The notes: generated from the sequence alone by a model not told the origin. Shown: positions 39,731 to 49,753, counted from the first letter of the stretch. The stretch is 64,000 nt of DNA from Paenibacillus phytorum (GCF_013141715.1 NZ_WHOA01000005.1:1-64000), one strand, 5' to 3'. A program made the numbers and translations.

Positions 39731-40406
39731 AGCCGTATTCCCCCCGTACCTGGTCACGAGCAATGAGTCCATGCTCAATCGCAATGACTCGTTTACGCAT
39801 CGTATTTACGATTTCTTTGTTATGCGTAGCCATGACTATGGTGGTTCCCCGGAAGTTAATTTCCTCCATCAATTTCATGATTCCCCAGGAGGTCTCAGGG
39901 TCGAGATTTCCTGTCGGTTCATCGGCGATAATGACAGCTGGGTTGTTAATTATTGCCCGGGCAATCGCTACCCGCTGCTGCTCGCCTCCAGAAAGCTGAG
40001 AGGGCAGCGAATTTGCTTTATCCTTCAACTTAACAAGCTCGAGCACTTCCATGGTGCGTTTCTTAATCTGCTTCTTAGGTGCCTCGATAACTTCCATAGC
40101 GAAAGCCACATTTTCAAAAATATTAAGCTTTGGAAGCAGTCGATAATCCTGGAAAATAACGCCAATATTACGACGCACGTAAGGAATCTTACGCTGTTTC
40201 AGCTTTTCCAAATTAAAACCATTCACGAAGATTTGACCCTTAGTAGGCCGCTCTTCTCTATACATCAACTTCATAAATGTAGATTTACCTGCGCCGGAAG
40301 GTCCAACAACGTAAACGAACTCATTGCTGTCCACTTTTACATTAATTCCTCGCAATGCATGAGTGCCGTTGGAGTACGTTTTCCATACGTCCTGCATTTC
40401 GATCAC
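39720..40406 (-). CDS. ftsE: Cell division ATP-binding protein FtsE
   Basis: ABC ATPase of 228 residues, the usual FtsE length. Walker [15 protein letters not shown]-loop [24 protein letters not shown], signature [14 protein letters not shown], Walker [17 protein letters not shown] and MATHNKEI are present. GTG 40406 with AGGATGTGA four bases upstream gives the N-terminus [14 protein letters not shown]; longer frames add non-conserved residues. Transcribed with ftsX. Confidence 0.95.
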   Translation of the reverse strand: MIEMQDVWKTYSNGTHALRGINVKVDSNEFVYVVGPSGAGKSTFMKLMYREERPTKGQIFVNGFNLEKLKQRKIPYVRRNIGVIFQDYRLLPKLNIFENVAFAMEVIEAPKKQIKKRTMEVLELVKLKDKANSLPSQLSGGEQQRVAIARAIINNPAVIIADEPTGNLDPETSWGIMKLMEEINFRGTTIVMATHNKEIVNTMRKRVIAIEHGLIARDQVRGEYGYED

Positions 40407-40426
40407 AATATCACATCCTAATATAT

Positions 40427-40490
40427 GGATCTTTGCGTAGCAAAGTCTCTCTGCTGTGGGATCTTTGAGTTTACTCAAAGTCTCTCTGCT
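40427..40490. repeat. Two tandem copies of the GGATCTTTG hairpin repeat ahead of ftsE
   Basis: Copies at 40427-40455 and 40459-40490 share GGATCTTTG and CAAAGTCTCTCTGCT around a small loop, forming CTTTGnnnCAAAG-type hairpins. A third copy lies at 45831-45863 between argH and argG. The preceding bases (CCTAATATA) are also shared between copies one and three. Confidence 0.75.
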
Positions 40491-40648
40491 TGTAAAGATA
40501 GCTTTTAACCATTCGACACAATTGCTGAAATTCCTTCTAAAATAGCTTTGAAAATCCTGTTGAATACCGTCATTATATCATTTTCTTAGTGAATATGAGA
40601 AATCCAACGCTAGTAATGTCGAACAAGAAAACTATAATATACGCAAAA

Positions 40649-40668
40649 ACCGCCCTACATAGGACGGT
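40649..40668 (-). terminator. Terminator behind the LacI remnant
   Basis: ACCGTCC tatgta GGGCGGT followed by TTTTTGCG in minus orientation. Confidence 0.75.
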
Positions 40669-40675
40669 CATGTCA

Positions 40676-40945
40676 TTAATTTTGTTTATTTTTAGGTGCG
40701 GCTACACTAGAACGGACGAGAAGTTCCGTTGGAAGCACCAATTGTTTGGTTACCTGACGGCCCTCAAGCATGTCAATAATCATCTGGGCAGATTGATAAC
40801 CGATTTCATACGGATTTTGGCTAACGGTTGTTAAAGTAGGAGAACAATAGGCGGAGATACTAATGTTGTCGAATCCGCCGACTGAGACATCGCCAGGAAT
40901 AGTAAGTCCAAGCCCACAAAGCGCTTGCATCGCTTGTTTATGTAT
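40676..40945 (-). pseudogene. C-terminal remnant of a LacI-family regulator
   Basis: About 85-90 residues match the end of LacI/GalR regulators: ALCGLGLTIPGDVSVGGFDNISISAYCSPTLTTVSQNPYEIGYQSAQMIIDMLEG...VLPTELLVRSSV. The frame fades out near 40945, where upstream sequence no longer resembles the family. No HTH or main sugar-binding domain is present within the following 170 bp. Because it retains its own terminator, it looks like the 3' stump of a deleted regulator gene. Confidence 0.75.
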
Positions 40946-41007
40946 TCGGAAATAAATTTTTCATCAAAGGAATTACATTTACAGGGACGAAATAACACTA
41001 TATTTGA

Positions 41008-41039
41008 AAAACCGTTGGACCATGTCCGACGGTTTTTTT
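41008..41039 (+). terminator. Strong hairpin with T-run (plus strand), upstream of the VanW gene
   Basis: AAACCGTTGGAC cat GTCCGACGGTTT followed by TTTTG. No complete plus-strand gene lies just upstream, so it may be left from the deletion that truncated the LacI gene. Confidence 0.8.
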
Positions 41040-41164
41040 GTTCTCCTGGGCTGCTGGATAATCCCCTAGCAAGTACTAAAACCCCTTAGCTAACGATACA
41101 TATAGTAGTACAGGCATCCTTGTGCCTGAACCGCTTGTATCTGAGCGCAAAGGAGCCGCTGTAC

Positions 41165-42607
41165 ATGCCAAGCCAAATTAGAAAAGTTATACTCTATACG
41201 TCTATCGTCTTAGGCATGCTAAGTGCGCTTAGCATTGCTCTATACGTCTATGGTTCTAAGCCTACATTCCCTGCAGATTTCACAGTTGCTGGCTGGCGGG
41301 TTGGAGGAATGCCCTATGATAAATTTCAACAAGAATACGAACAGCGCCTACAGCTGCTCTCATCCTATCCCGTTCAATTGCAATCCTCCCGTTTGAACCT
41401 TCCCCATAAACAACTGTCGCTTGGACAACTAGGTGTTCAGTACCAAAAGGAAACCCTAGCTCGTTCGCTTGGGCAGCTATTCGGAGGCTCTCCGATAGAG
41501 CGTATAAAAGCTCGATGGACCCTACGTCACGCGAATATACCGCTCGAGGTCACTGTCAATCAAGCTCAGCTAAACACCGTAGTCAAAGAAGCTTGGAAGG
41601 ACCTCTATAGTCTTCAGCCTGTTGCCGCAAAACGCATCGTAACCAATGAAGATTTACTAGCTTTCGAGCCCGAACGCAAAGTGCTGAGAATTGATACGGC
41701 CCATTTGCTTGAACACTTGAAAGAAATTGCCCCATCCATAGGCTATATTCACAATGCCGCTCCTATTACACTATCCTTGCCTTTATATGAGCAGGGCCCC
41801 GCGGTAACGATGGAGACATTGAAGCGTCAGGGCATCGATCGTAAAATCTCGGAATTTACGACCTCATTCCCCCCATCAGGTGAAGGAAGAATTCATAATA
41901 TACGCTCCACAGCCGCCTCTATTCAGGATTTGCTAATGGCGCCGGGAGAGACGTTCGACTATAGCAAGATTATTGAACAAACCGAAGCCCAATTCGGATA
42001 TAAGGAAGCACCCGTCATCCTAAACGGCAAGCTCGTGCCAGGCATTGGAGGCGGCATTTGCCAAGTTTCTACAACGCTTTACAATGCTGTATTGCGGAGT
42101 GGCCTAGACATTGTTGAACGGCGCAATCATTCACTCCCTGTTAGCTATGTTACACTCGGACAAGATGCAACTTTCGCCAGCGGTTATATTAACTTCAAAT
42201 TCCGCAACAACACAGATGCCTATCTATTGATACGGACCATAACAACAGAACAAGCCGTCACCGTGAAGCTTTTCGGTCATATGTCGCCATCCATTACCTA
42301 TGACATCAATTCCAACATTGTAGAAACAATTCAACCACCGGTTAAATACATACAAAATTCAAGCCTGAAACCTGGCATTACCCGCCCTATCAGCACCGGC
42401 AAGGTCGGCTACAAGGTAGAGACATATCGGATCAAAAGAGAAAATGGTACGATCGTCAGTAAAGAATTAATCTCGAAGGATCAGTATTCTCCAGTGCCTA
42501 CTATCATCGCCGCCAACCGGAGTGACATCAAGTCTGAAGAAATGAATCCCTCAACGCCAGAGCAGCCCATCCTTGAAGATGGCGTGAAAGGACCGGTTAA
42601 TCGGTAA
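41165..42607 (+). CDS. VanW family protein
   Basis: A membrane-anchored (VILYTSIVLGMLSALSIALYVYG) surface protein of 480 residues. A peptidoglycan-binding-4-like region occupies the first half. The VanW domain runs about 250-390: APGETFDYSKIIEQTEAQFGYKEAPVI, PGIGGGICQVSTTLYNAVLRSGLDIVERRNHSLPVSYV and QDATFASGYINFKFRNNT. Named after a vancomycin-cluster gene, the family has no proven activity and does not by itself signify resistance. ATG 41165 has AAAGGAG upstream. Confidence 0.88.
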   Translation: MPSQIRKVILYTSIVLGMLSALSIALYVYGSKPTFPADFTVAGWRVGGMPYDKFQQEYEQRLQLLSSYPVQLQSSRLNLPHKQLSLGQLGVQYQKETLARSLGQLFGGSPIERIKARWTLRHANIPLEVTVNQAQLNTVVKEAWKDLYSLQPVAAKRIVTNEDLLAFEPERKVLRIDTAHLLEHLKEIAPSIGYIHNAAPITLSLPLYEQGPAVTMETLKRQGIDRKISEFTTSFPPSGEGRIHNIRSTAASIQDLLMAPGETFDYSKIIEQTEAQFGYKEAPVILNGKLVPGIGGGICQVSTTLYNAVLRSGLDIVERRNHSLPVSYVTLGQDATFASGYINFKFRNNTDAYLLIRTITTEQAVTVKLFGHMSPSITYDINSNIVETIQPPVKYIQNSSLKPGITRPISTGKVGYKVETYRIKRENGTIVSKELISKDQYSPVPTIIAANRSDIKSEEMNPSTPEQPILEDGVKGPVNR

Positions 42608-42612
42608 TATAT

Positions 42613-42683
42613 AGAGGCTTCTGCCTCTTTTGCGAATAGGAAAGGTCATGTGACTGTAGTTACTAGGTCATTATGACTTTTTT
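42613..42683 (+). terminator. Terminator region after the VanW gene
   Basis: AGAGGC ttct GCCTCT TTTG (42613-42631) is a compact terminator. A second weaker hairpin, AAAGGTCAT ... ATGACTTTT with an inner GTGAC/GTTAC stem, ends at 42683 with a T-run. Confidence 0.75.
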
Positions 42684-42727
42684 CTATTATGATAGGAATA
42701 TGAAATAGCACACAAGGAGGCTAGGCG

Positions 42728-43432
42728 ATGAGCAAAATCGATTATTTCAAAGAATTAAACTATCGACTGCGTGGACTTCCCGAGAAGGAGCGCCAAAATA
42801 TATTGTCTGTTTATGAAGAATTGTTTCAGAAAGCCATTGAAAATGGGAAGCAAGAAGATGATGTGGCACAATCGCTCGGTTATCCTCGAGTACCTAACTG
42901 GGATGCTCAGAAGGAAACACCAAGTATTGGGCAAGAGCCTTCGAAAAGCACGCCTAGCGATGCGGTAGAGAAATCTTATTCCAGACCTGAACTGACTGCG
43001 GCGCCTAAGCAAGCTCCTGAAACTAAGGGCTTTCCACCTTATACGCCTCCACAGGGCACGAATCCTTATATGAGTCCCAATCCATACCCTTATCCTGTTA
43101 AACAGGAGTCGAGCATTAAGGCGATCATCGTAAGTATTATGCTTGGATTTTTTAACCTTATTTTCGTTGTTGGTCCTTGGTTCGGTATTCTCGCTACGTT
43201 AATTGCCCTATTTGTTTCGGGCTTTGCGCTTATCATCTCGCCAATTGTCGGCATTCTCGGCAGTTATATGGGTACGGTAGGCAGCGATATGCAGTTCATT
43301 GGATTCGCAATGCTTGCTTGTTTCGGCTTGGGCATTATATTGACGACGCTAAGCACATGGTTGTTCAAAGTATTTTTCAAACTCAGCTGGATGTACATCC
43401 AATTTAATGCCAAATTGATTAAGGGGGCTTAA
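42728..43432 (+). CDS. DUF1700 family membrane protein
   Basis: The N-terminal HAAS-type helical module (YFKELNYRLRGLPEKERQNILSVYEELFQKAIENGKQEDDVAQSLGYP) is typical of DUF1700. A Pro-rich linker and a C-terminal block of about three to four membrane helices follow (IIVSIMLGFFNLIFVVGPWFGILATLIALFVSGFALII). Usually such genes sit with a PadR regulator and a DUF4097 gene; the DUF4097 partner follows 3 nt later, while no padR is visible here. GGAGG precedes the start. Confidence 0.88.
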   Translation: MSKIDYFKELNYRLRGLPEKERQNILSVYEELFQKAIENGKQEDDVAQSLGYPRVPNWDAQKETPSIGQEPSKSTPSDAVEKSYSRPELTAAPKQAPETKGFPPYTPPQGTNPYMSPNPYPYPVKQESSIKAIIVSIMLGFFNLIFVVGPWFGILATLIALFVSGFALIISPIVGILGSYMGTVGSDMQFIGFAMLACFGLGIILTTLSTWLFKVFFKLSWMYIQFNAKLIKGA

Positions 43433-43435
43433 GCT

Positions 43436-44323
43436 ATGAAACGTGGAGTCAAATTTTTCTTACTGCTCGGCTTTGCCTGCCTTGGGGTCGGCCTTATTGG
43501 AGCAGCTGTTTCTTTTAAAGCGGTTGATTGGAGCGCAGGTGTCACGAATATTGATATCGAAAAGAAGATTCCTGCCGCAAATATTGATACATTAATCATT
43601 CAAAATGACATCTCCGGGGTAACCTTTATCCCAAGTAATTCCGATGAAATTAAAGTGCATCTGGTAGGAACGGTTGGAGAGCTTACTGCTAAAAGCTGCA
43701 CCATTGAGGCGGCGACAGAAGGAAGCAATGTTTGGCGAGTAGACGTATGTACGCAGAAGAAACCACAAATTAATATCGGTTTCGATTTGACAGAATTGAA
43801 AGCTCTGATCAATAACCAAAGGTTCCGATTGCGAACAGAAGTAACACTTCCAGAAAAAATGTACAAAGCTATCACCGTTTCCTCGGATACAGGGGGCATT
43901 AACTTCAAAGAAGTAAAAGCCGACAAGCTTACAGCCAGCACGGACACAGGCGGTATAACGATTGAACGTTACGAAGGTAAGCAGCTGAGCCTTCAAACGG
44001 ATACAGGGCATATCAACGTGGAGAATGGCCAAGGAGATGTAAAGCTGAAAACAGATACAGGCAGCATTACAGCTAAACTGCACGATATCGGAGATTCCGT
44101 ATCGTTAGAAACCGACACGGGTACGATTCGGCTTCAGCTCGATCCTGCTCCAAAGAATGCAAGCTTCGATCTGAACACCGACACAGGCAGTGTCAATCTG
44201 GAAGTACCAGGTGTAAATGTACAACGGACTGATCATCATTCCGCAAAGGGCACCATCGGTGATGGCAGCAAAAAAGTGACGGTACGCGCTGATACAGGGT
44301 TTATCTCCGTTACTGGTAGATGA
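43436..44323 (+). CDS. DUF4097 family beta-strand-repeat protein
   Basis: An N-terminal membrane segment (FFLLLGFACLGVGLIGAAVSF) and a beta-solenoid-like outside domain with repeated TDTGxI motifs: SSDTGGINF, STDTGGITI, QTDTGHINV, KTDTGSITA, ETDTGTIRL, NTDTGSVNL, RADTGFISV. This repeat is the DUF4097 hallmark. Role unknown; related proteins (LiaG-like) are linked to envelope stress. Translation is probably coupled to the DUF1700 gene upstream. Confidence 0.88.
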   Translation: MKRGVKFFLLLGFACLGVGLIGAAVSFKAVDWSAGVTNIDIEKKIPAANIDTLIIQNDISGVTFIPSNSDEIKVHLVGTVGELTAKSCTIEAATEGSNVWRVDVCTQKKPQINIGFDLTELKALINNQRFRLRTEVTLPEKMYKAITVSSDTGGINFKEVKADKLTASTDTGGITIERYEGKQLSLQTDTGHINVENGQGDVKLKTDTGSITAKLHDIGDSVSLETDTGTIRLQLDPAPKNASFDLNTDTGSVNLEVPGVNVQRTDHHSAKGTIGDGSKKVTVRADTGFISVTGR

Positions 44324-44330
44324 GAAAAAG

Positions 44331-44368
44331 CCTTCAAGACCATCAGATCGATGGTTTTGAAGGTTTTT
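44331..44368. terminator. Bidirectional terminator between the DUF4097 gene and argH
   Basis: CCTTCAAGACCATC (44331-44344) pairs with GATGGTTTTGAAGG (44350-44363), followed by TTTTT; A-run on the other side. Confidence 0.9.
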
Positions 44369-44378
44369 GTCTATTCGT

Positions 44379-45794
44379 TTACTTGCTTTTTTCTAAAAAT
44401 ACTTGTAACCACTCGTTCGACTGCGTCAGTACTTGCTCAGCACGAGCAATCGCCTCTGTCACTTGGTTGCTGGCCGTTCCGCCATAGACATTACGCGCGT
44501 TAACCACTTGCTCAGGTTGCAGAACCTGATAAATATCGGACTCGAAAAGCGAAGAGAACGTTTTGAACTCTTCGATACTCATATCGAGCAGGTATTTTTG
44601 GTTTTGGATGCAGTACAGAACGGTTTTACCAATCACTTCGTGCGCCTGACGGAAAGGCAATCCTTTGTTCACCAGGTAATCGGCGATATCCGTTGCGTTC
44701 GAGAAATCTTGGTTCACTGCTTGTCTCATGCGATCCGTGTTTACCTTCATCGTAGCAACCATAGGAGCGAATAATTGAAGAGCGCCCTGAAGGGTACGAA
44801 CCGTATCGAACATGCCTTCTTTGTCTTCCTGCATGTCCTTATTGTAAGCCAGCGGCAGCGACTTGAGCACGGTCATCAGACCGAACAAGTTGCCGTAGAC
44901 GCGGCCTGTTTTGCCGCGGACAAGCTCAGCCACGTCCGGGTTCTTCTTCTGCGGCATGATCGAGCTACCGGTGCAGAAAGCATCATCGAGTTCGATGAAC
45001 GCGAACTCGGTCGAGGACCAGAGCACCATTTCCTCGCTGAAGCGAGAAAGGTGCATCATGATCATGGACGCGTTAGAGAGGAACTCCAGGATGAAATCGC
45101 GGTCGCTGACCGCATCCAGGGAGTTCTCGTACACGCGTCCGAACCCGAGCTGCTCCGCCACGAAATGGCGGTCGATCGGGAAGGTCGTGCCGGCGAGCGC
45201 GCCAGCGCCGAGCGGCAGCATGTCTACGCGCTTGTAGCTGTCCTGCAAGCGCTCAAGGTCACGCTGGAACATGCTGACGTAAGCCATCATGTGATGCGCG
45301 AACAGAATCGGCTGCGCACGCTGCAGATGCGTATACCCTGGGATAATCGTATCCAGATTCTCCTTCGCTTTCTCAAGCAAAGCCTCTTGCAGCTTGATCA
45401 GCAGGCCTACGAACTCAACCACCCGCTTGCGCAGGTAGAGATGCATGTCCGTCGCCACTTGATCGTTACGGCTGCGGCCCGTATGAAGCTTGCCGCCGAC
45501 AGGGCCGATCAAATCGATCAAGGTTTTCTCGATATTCATATGAATATCTTCATTCTGAATCGTGTACTCCAGCTCGCCGCGGCGAATCATGCCTTGCACA
45601 GCATGCAATCCATCCTTGATTTTCTCGACATCATCCGCAGGCAGAATGCCGCACTTGCCAAGCATCGTCACATGCGCCAAGCTGCCTTCAATATCTTCCT
45701 CAGCTAACTCTTTATCAAATGTAATCGACGCGGTATATTCTTCGACCAATTGGTCGGTTTTCTTCGTGAATCGTCCACCCCAAAGCTTAGACAC
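44379..45794 (-). CDS. argH: Argininosuccinate lyase
   Basis: Last step of arginine synthesis: argininosuccinate to arginine and fumarate. Fumarase/aspartase-superfamily signature [16 protein letters not shown], the [18 protein letters not shown] block and [14 protein letters not shown] are intact; 471 residues. GTG 45794 with GAGAGGAG upstream gives MSKLWGGRF, the normal N-terminus. Last gene of the arginine cluster. Confidence 0.96.
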   Translation of the reverse strand: MSKLWGGRFTKKTDQLVEEYTASITFDKELAEEDIEGSLAHVTMLGKCGILPADDVEKIKDGLHAVQGMIRRGELEYTIQNEDIHMNIEKTLIDLIGPVGGKLHTGRSRNDQVATDMHLYLRKRVVEFVGLLIKLQEALLEKAKENLDTIIPGYTHLQRAQPILFAHHMMAYVSMFQRDLERLQDSYKRVDMLPLGAGALAGTTFPIDRHFVAEQLGFGRVYENSLDAVSDRDFILEFLSNASMIMMHLSRFSEEMVLWSSTEFAFIELDDAFCTGSSIMPQKKNPDVAELVRGKTGRVYGNLFGLMTVLKSLPLAYNKDMQEDKEGMFDTVRTLQGALQLFAPMVATMKVNTDRMRQAVNQDFSNATDIADYLVNKGLPFRQAHEVIGKTVLYCIQNQKYLLDMSIEEFKTFSSLFESDIYQVLQPEQVVNARNVYGGTASNQVTEAIARAEQVLTQSNEWLQVFLEKSK

Positions 45795-45830
45795 CGTGCA
45801 TGGCTCCTCTCGTATTAACACCTAATATAG

Positions 45831-45863
45831 GGATCTTTGAGCGGAGCTCAAAGTCTCTCTGCT
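45831..45863. repeat. GGATCTTTG hairpin repeat, third copy (argG-argH gap)
   Basis: GGATCTTTGAGcggaGCTCAAAG is followed by TCTCTCTGCT. It matches the two copies ahead of ftsE, including the CCTAATATAGGG-type flank. Confidence 0.75.
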
Positions 45864-45942
45864 GGACAAACTTATTGACAGCCTTATTGACAACCCAAAG
45901 GCTTTCCACGAGGGAAAGCCAGCGGACCGTGCTGCTATATAA

Positions 45943-47181
45943 TTACTTCTTTGCGTTTTGTTCTACGCCAGAAGATACTTTCAAACGAAGTGCGTTCAAA
46001 TGAATGAATCCTGTTGCATCGCCTTGGTCGTATGCTTTCGTCGGATCTGCTTCCATTGTAGCAATTTCCGGATTGTACAAGGATACTGGACTTTTCACCC
46101 CAGCGCCCATCACGTTGCCCTTGTACAATTTCAAGCGTACTGTTCCTGATACGTTCTTTTGGCTTTCTCCCACAAGTGCTTGAATTGCCAAACGCTCAGG
46201 TGCGAACCAGAAGCCGTTGTAGACCAGTGTCGCATATTTCGTAATAAGGGAATCACGAAGGTGCATAACATCGCGGTCCATCGTGAGGGATTCCATTTTG
46301 CGGTGAGCAGTGAAAAGGATCGTACCGCCCGGAGTCTCGTACACGCCGCGGCTCTTCATGCCGACGAAACGGTTCTCAACCATGTCCACACGGCCAATAC
46401 CGTGCTTGCCGCCGATTTCATTCAAGGTTTCCATGACTTGCAGTGGAGACAACTTATTGCCATTGATGGCTACGCAGTCACCTTTGTCGAACTCAAGCTC
46501 GATGTACTCTGCTTGATCTGGCGCATCTTCTGGAGCTACGCTCAGGACGTACATGCCTTTGTTCTCGTCGGATGCAGCATCGAACCAAGGATCTTCCAAC
46601 ATGCCGCTCTCGAAAGAGATATGCAGCAAGTTACGATCCGTCGAATACGGCTTCGCCGCCGATGCAGTAACCGGAATGCCGTGTTTCTCGGCATATGCGA
46701 TCATCTCTGCGCGACCCGGGAACTCCTCGCGGAACTGCTCAAGACGCCAAGGCGCGATAACGGACAGCTCAGGCGCCAACGCCGCTGCTGTCAGCTCGAA
46801 GCGCACTTGGTCATTCCCTTTGCCGGTTGCTCCGTGAGCAATCGCTGTTGCGCCTTCAGCACGAGCGATTTCTACCATGCGCTTCGCGATCAACGGACGA
46901 GCAATCGAAGTGCCGAGCAGGTATTGCCCTTCATACAGAGCACCCGCTTGGAACATCGGGTTGATGAAATCCTTCGCGAACTCTTCGCGCAGGTCGTCGA
47001 TGTAGATCTTGGATGCGCCGGTTTGGAGCGCTTTTTCCTCCAGTCCGTCCAGCTCATCCTTTTGCCCAATATCCGCTGTAAAAGCAATAATTTCCGCGTC
47101 GTAAGTCTCCTTGAGCCATTTCAAAATAACCGATGTATCCAATCCGCCGGAATAGGCGAGAACGATTTTTTCCTTAGCCAT
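45943..47181 (-). CDS. argG: Argininosuccinate synthase
   Basis: Joins citrulline and aspartate with ATP. The PP-loop [15 protein letters not shown] is at the N-terminus; [30 protein letters not shown] and [18 protein letters not shown] are visible. ATG 47181 gives [13 protein letters not shown], the family start, with GGAGAG about ten bases ahead. It lies between argF and argH. Confidence 0.96.
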   Translation of the reverse strand: MAKEKIVLAYSGGLDTSVILKWLKETYDAEIIAFTADIGQKDELDGLEEKALQTGASKIYIDDLREEFAKDFINPMFQAGALYEGQYLLGTSIARPLIAKRMVEIARAEGATAIAHGATGKGNDQVRFELTAAALAPELSVIAPWRLEQFREEFPGRAEMIAYAEKHGIPVTASAAKPYSTDRNLLHISFESGMLEDPWFDAASDENKGMYVLSVAPEDAPDQAEYIELEFDKGDCVAINGNKLSPLQVMETLNEIGGKHGIGRVDMVENRFVGMKSRGVYETPGGTILFTAHRKMESLTMDRDVMHLRDSLITKYATLVYNGFWFAPERLAIQALVGESQKNVSGTVRLKLYKGNVMGAGVKSPVSLYNPEIATMEADPTKAYDQGDATGFIHLNALRLKVSSGVEQNAKK

Positions 47182-47220
47182 GTCTACTAATCTCTCCATT
47201 TCTATGTCTGTTACGAATTA

Positions 47221-48180
47221 TTATATCATTGTCGCGGCCATAATAGCCTTTTGCGCATGAAGACGATTCTCTGCTTGATCAAAAATGATCGAATTCGGGC
47301 CATCGATAACGCCCTCGCTCACTTCTTCCCCGCGGTGTGCAGGCAAGCAGTGCATGAACAAGTAGTCTTGCTTAGCATGCTTCACAAGCGCCTCGTTAAT
47401 TTGGAAGTTCTTGAAAGCAATCTCCCGCTCCTGCTGCTCCGCCTCAAATCCCATGCTTGCCCAAACGTCCGTGTAGACGACGTCCGCATTTTCAATCGCT
47501 TCGCGTGGATCACGAGTAAGGAGGACACTGCCTCCGGTTTGCGCTGCGTTCTCTTTAGAAATCTGAATGACTTCCTTGTCAGGATCGTAGCCTTCCGGCG
47601 AGGCAATCGCGAAGTTCATCCCTAATTTACTTGCACCCATCATGAGGGAATGCACCATATTGTTGCCATCTCCGATATAGGCGACTTTGAGACCTTTCAA
47701 ACGGCCTTTTTTCTCCAAAACCGTCTGATAATCAGCCATAACCTGACAAGGATGAGCATAGTCCGTCAATCCATTGATAACTGGTACCGTTGATCCACGA
47801 GCAAGGTCAATCACTTTGCGGTGTTCATACGTACGAATCATGATGCCATCCAGATAACGGGACAGTGTTTGTGCAGTATCCCAAACGGTTTCGCCGCGTC
47901 CAAGCTGCAGATCATTTTTGCTGAGGAAAAGAGCCTGACCTCCAAGTTGGTACATTCCTACTTCAAAGGAAACACGCGTACGCGTTGAGGATTTCTCAAA
48001 AATCATTCCCAGCGTCTTACCAGCCAAAACAGCATGCGGCTCTCTAGCTTTCTGTTTGCGTTTAAGCTCAATCGCATAGTGAATCAAATATTCAATTTCT
48101 TCTGATGTATAATCAACTAAAGCAAGAAAATCCTTGCCCTTCAACTGGGCAGCCAGTTCTTCCTTTACAGCCATATTCAT
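47221..48180 (-). CDS. argF: Ornithine carbamoyltransferase
   Basis: Converts ornithine and carbamoyl phosphate to citrulline. Carbamoyl-phosphate site SSTRTRVSFE, HPCQVMADY, DVWASMGFE and HCLPAHRGEEV are all present, and the length (319) is typical. ATG 48180 is favoured by GAGAGG nine bases upstream over a TTG at 48189. An anabolic role is indicated by the biosynthetic neighbours. Confidence 0.95.
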   Translation of the reverse strand: MNMAVKEELAAQLKGKDFLALVDYTSEEIEYLIHYAIELKRKQKAREPHAVLAGKTLGMIFEKSSTRTRVSFEVGMYQLGGQALFLSKNDLQLGRGETVWDTAQTLSRYLDGIMIRTYEHRKVIDLARGSTVPVINGLTDYAHPCQVMADYQTVLEKKGRLKGLKVAYIGDGNNMVHSLMMGASKLGMNFAIASPEGYDPDKEVIQISKENAAQTGGSVLLTRDPREAIENADVVYTDVWASMGFEAEQQEREIAFKNFQINEALVKHAKQDYLFMHCLPAHRGEEVSEGVIDGPNSIIFDQAENRLHAQKAIMAATMI

Positions 48181-48210
48181 GTTATCCAACCTCTCTAAAC
48201 GGAACTTTTA

Positions 48211-49407
48211 CTAAACGCTGCTGATGGTTGATGCCTTCTGGGAGAGGACACTGCACACCACGTCTAGGGCTTGATCTAAATCTTCTTGCGGTATAGTCAA
48301 AGCGGGCACCAAACGAATAACATTCGGCCCTGCCGGAATTACGAGAACACCTTGCTTATGAATTTCGCTAATGATTTCACCTGCTGGCTGTGTACATTCG
48401 ATCCCGATGAGGAGACCAATGCCGCGAATATTGCTGATAAGCGGGTTGCCTGCAAGCTTGCTCTCCAGCTTCTTCACCGTATATGCGCCTAATTCCGCAG
48501 CACGTTCTGGCAGTTTATTGGTGATAATCGTGTCAACAGCCGCATATCCTGCTGCCGTAGCTATCGGCGTTCCACCAAAGGTTGAACCGTGGCTTCCAGC
48601 GCTGAATGCTTCAGCCAAGAACGCTTTGCCTAACATTGCACCGATCGGAAACCCTCCACCAAGGCCTTTGGCCAACGTGAAAATATCCGGCTCCACCCCA
48701 TAATGCTCATAGGCAAAAAGCTTACCCGTACGTCCTACGCCCGTCTGGATTTCATCCACAATCAGAAGCAAATTCTCTTGCTTGCACAGCTCTGCAATTT
48801 GTTTCACGAACTCCGGATCAGCCGGCAGTACGCCGCCTTCCCCTTGCACCATCTCCAGCATGATGGCACATGTTTGCTCATTGACGAGACTGCGGACAGC
48901 CTCGAAATCGTTATAAGGCGCATAGACGAAGCCGCCAGGAAGCGGATGAAAGCCTTCCTTTACTTTATCTTGCCCTGTAGCTGTTAATGTCGCCAGCGTG
49001 CGTCCGTGGAACGACATGTTGAACGTGATAATCTCGTACCGACCATTGTTCAAAACCTTCTGGTTATAGCGACGTGCCAGTTTAATTGCAGCCTCATTCG
49101 CTTCCGCACCAGTAGAACAGAAGAATACCGCGTCTGCACAGCTATTATCTGTGAGTAGGGTTGCCAATTTCTCCTGATTCGGAATATGGAAAAGATTGCT
49201 CACATGCCATACTTGATCGAGCTGTTCAATCAACTTCTCCTTCACCGCTTGAGGCGCGTGCCCGAGGTTCGTTACCGCGATCCCGCTCATCAAGTCGATG
49301 TATTCCTTGCCTGTATCATCCCAAAGACGGCTGCCTTCCCCCTTCACTAGCGTGATTGGATATCTTGCGTAGGTTGGAAATAGCGAGCTTTTTCCTGTTT
49401 CAGTCAT
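48211..49407 (-). CDS. argD: Acetylornithine aminotransferase
   Basis: PLP-dependent class III aminotransferase giving N-acetylornithine. [45 protein letters not shown] and the PLP lysine in [16 protein letters not shown] are present; 398 residues. ATG 49407 is eight bases from GGAGG, while an upstream ATG abuts it. It overlaps no neighbour and lies 30 nt ahead of argF. Confidence 0.95.
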   Translation of the reverse strand: MTETGKSSLFPTYARYPITLVKGEGSRLWDDTGKEYIDLMSGIAVTNLGHAPQAVKEKLIEQLDQVWHVSNLFHIPNQEKLATLLTDNSCADAVFFCSTGAEANEAAIKLARRYNQKVLNNGRYEIITFNMSFHGRTLATLTATGQDKVKEGFHPLPGGFVYAPYNDFEAVRSLVNEQTCAIMLEMVQGEGGVLPADPEFVKQIAELCKQENLLLIVDEIQTGVGRTGKLFAYEHYGVEPDIFTLAKGLGGGFPIGAMLGKAFLAEAFSAGSHGSTFGGTPIATAAGYAAVDTIITNKLPERAAELGAYTVKKLESKLAGNPLISNIRGIGLLIGIECTQPAGEIISEIHKQGVLVIPAGPNVIRLVPALTIPQEDLDQALDVVCSVLSQKASTISSV

Positions 49408-49434
49408 GTACATTCCCTCCTTAAAGTTTGTGGT

Positions 49435-49710
49435 TCAACCCATGAGTTCGAACTTGTTCCAAGCTAGATAAAGACATATTGCTGCAGCTGCAAATAAAAT
49501 AATAGCTGTTGTTCGATTTCTTCGCATTTTCATCCCGTAAGCAATAAAAAAGATGGCTGCCACTAATTTCGAGAAGCCTTGATAAGCTGGATGATTTGCA
49601 AAGTAAGAATCGCTAAAAATGAGTGCAAATAGCAAGGTTGTCGAAATAAGTATTTTAAACCATAGAGGCTCTCTTAGGAATTGTTTGAACATAAAAGCAA
49701 TCCGCTTCAT
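49435..49710 (-). CDS. Small membrane protein inside the arginine operon, unknown
   Basis: About 91 residues with three hydrophobic stretches (WFKILISTTLLFALIFSDSYF; GFSKLVAAIFFIAYGM; TAIILFAAAAICLYLAW) separated by basic residues (MKMRRNRT). ATG 49710 has a GGAG site nine bases upstream. I recognise no family. Its insertion between argB and argD, with tight spacing on both sides, argues for co-expression with arginine synthesis; a link to amino-acid or osmotic physiology is speculation. Confidence 0.7.
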   Translation of the reverse strand: MKRIAFMFKQFLREPLWFKILISTTLLFALIFSDSYFANHPAYQGFSKLVAAIFFIAYGMKMRRNRTTAIILFAAAAICLYLAWNKFELMG

Positions 49711-49753
49711 AACGGTTAACTCCATTCAAGAAGCCATTGATTTTTAACGTCTA

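Noticed and set aside
41165..42607. VanW gene as evidence for a glycopeptide resistance cluster
   Set aside because: No vanA/B/H/X/Y/S/R homologue nearby; VanW domains are common in non-resistant Firmicutes.
44775..45707. 310-residue open frame opposite argH
   Set aside because: Antisense shadow of a conserved enzyme gene; no ribosome site and no recognisable domain.
46159..47190. 343-residue open frame opposite argG
   Set aside because: Mirrors the codon pattern of argG on the other strand; composition is not protein-like and no family is recognised.
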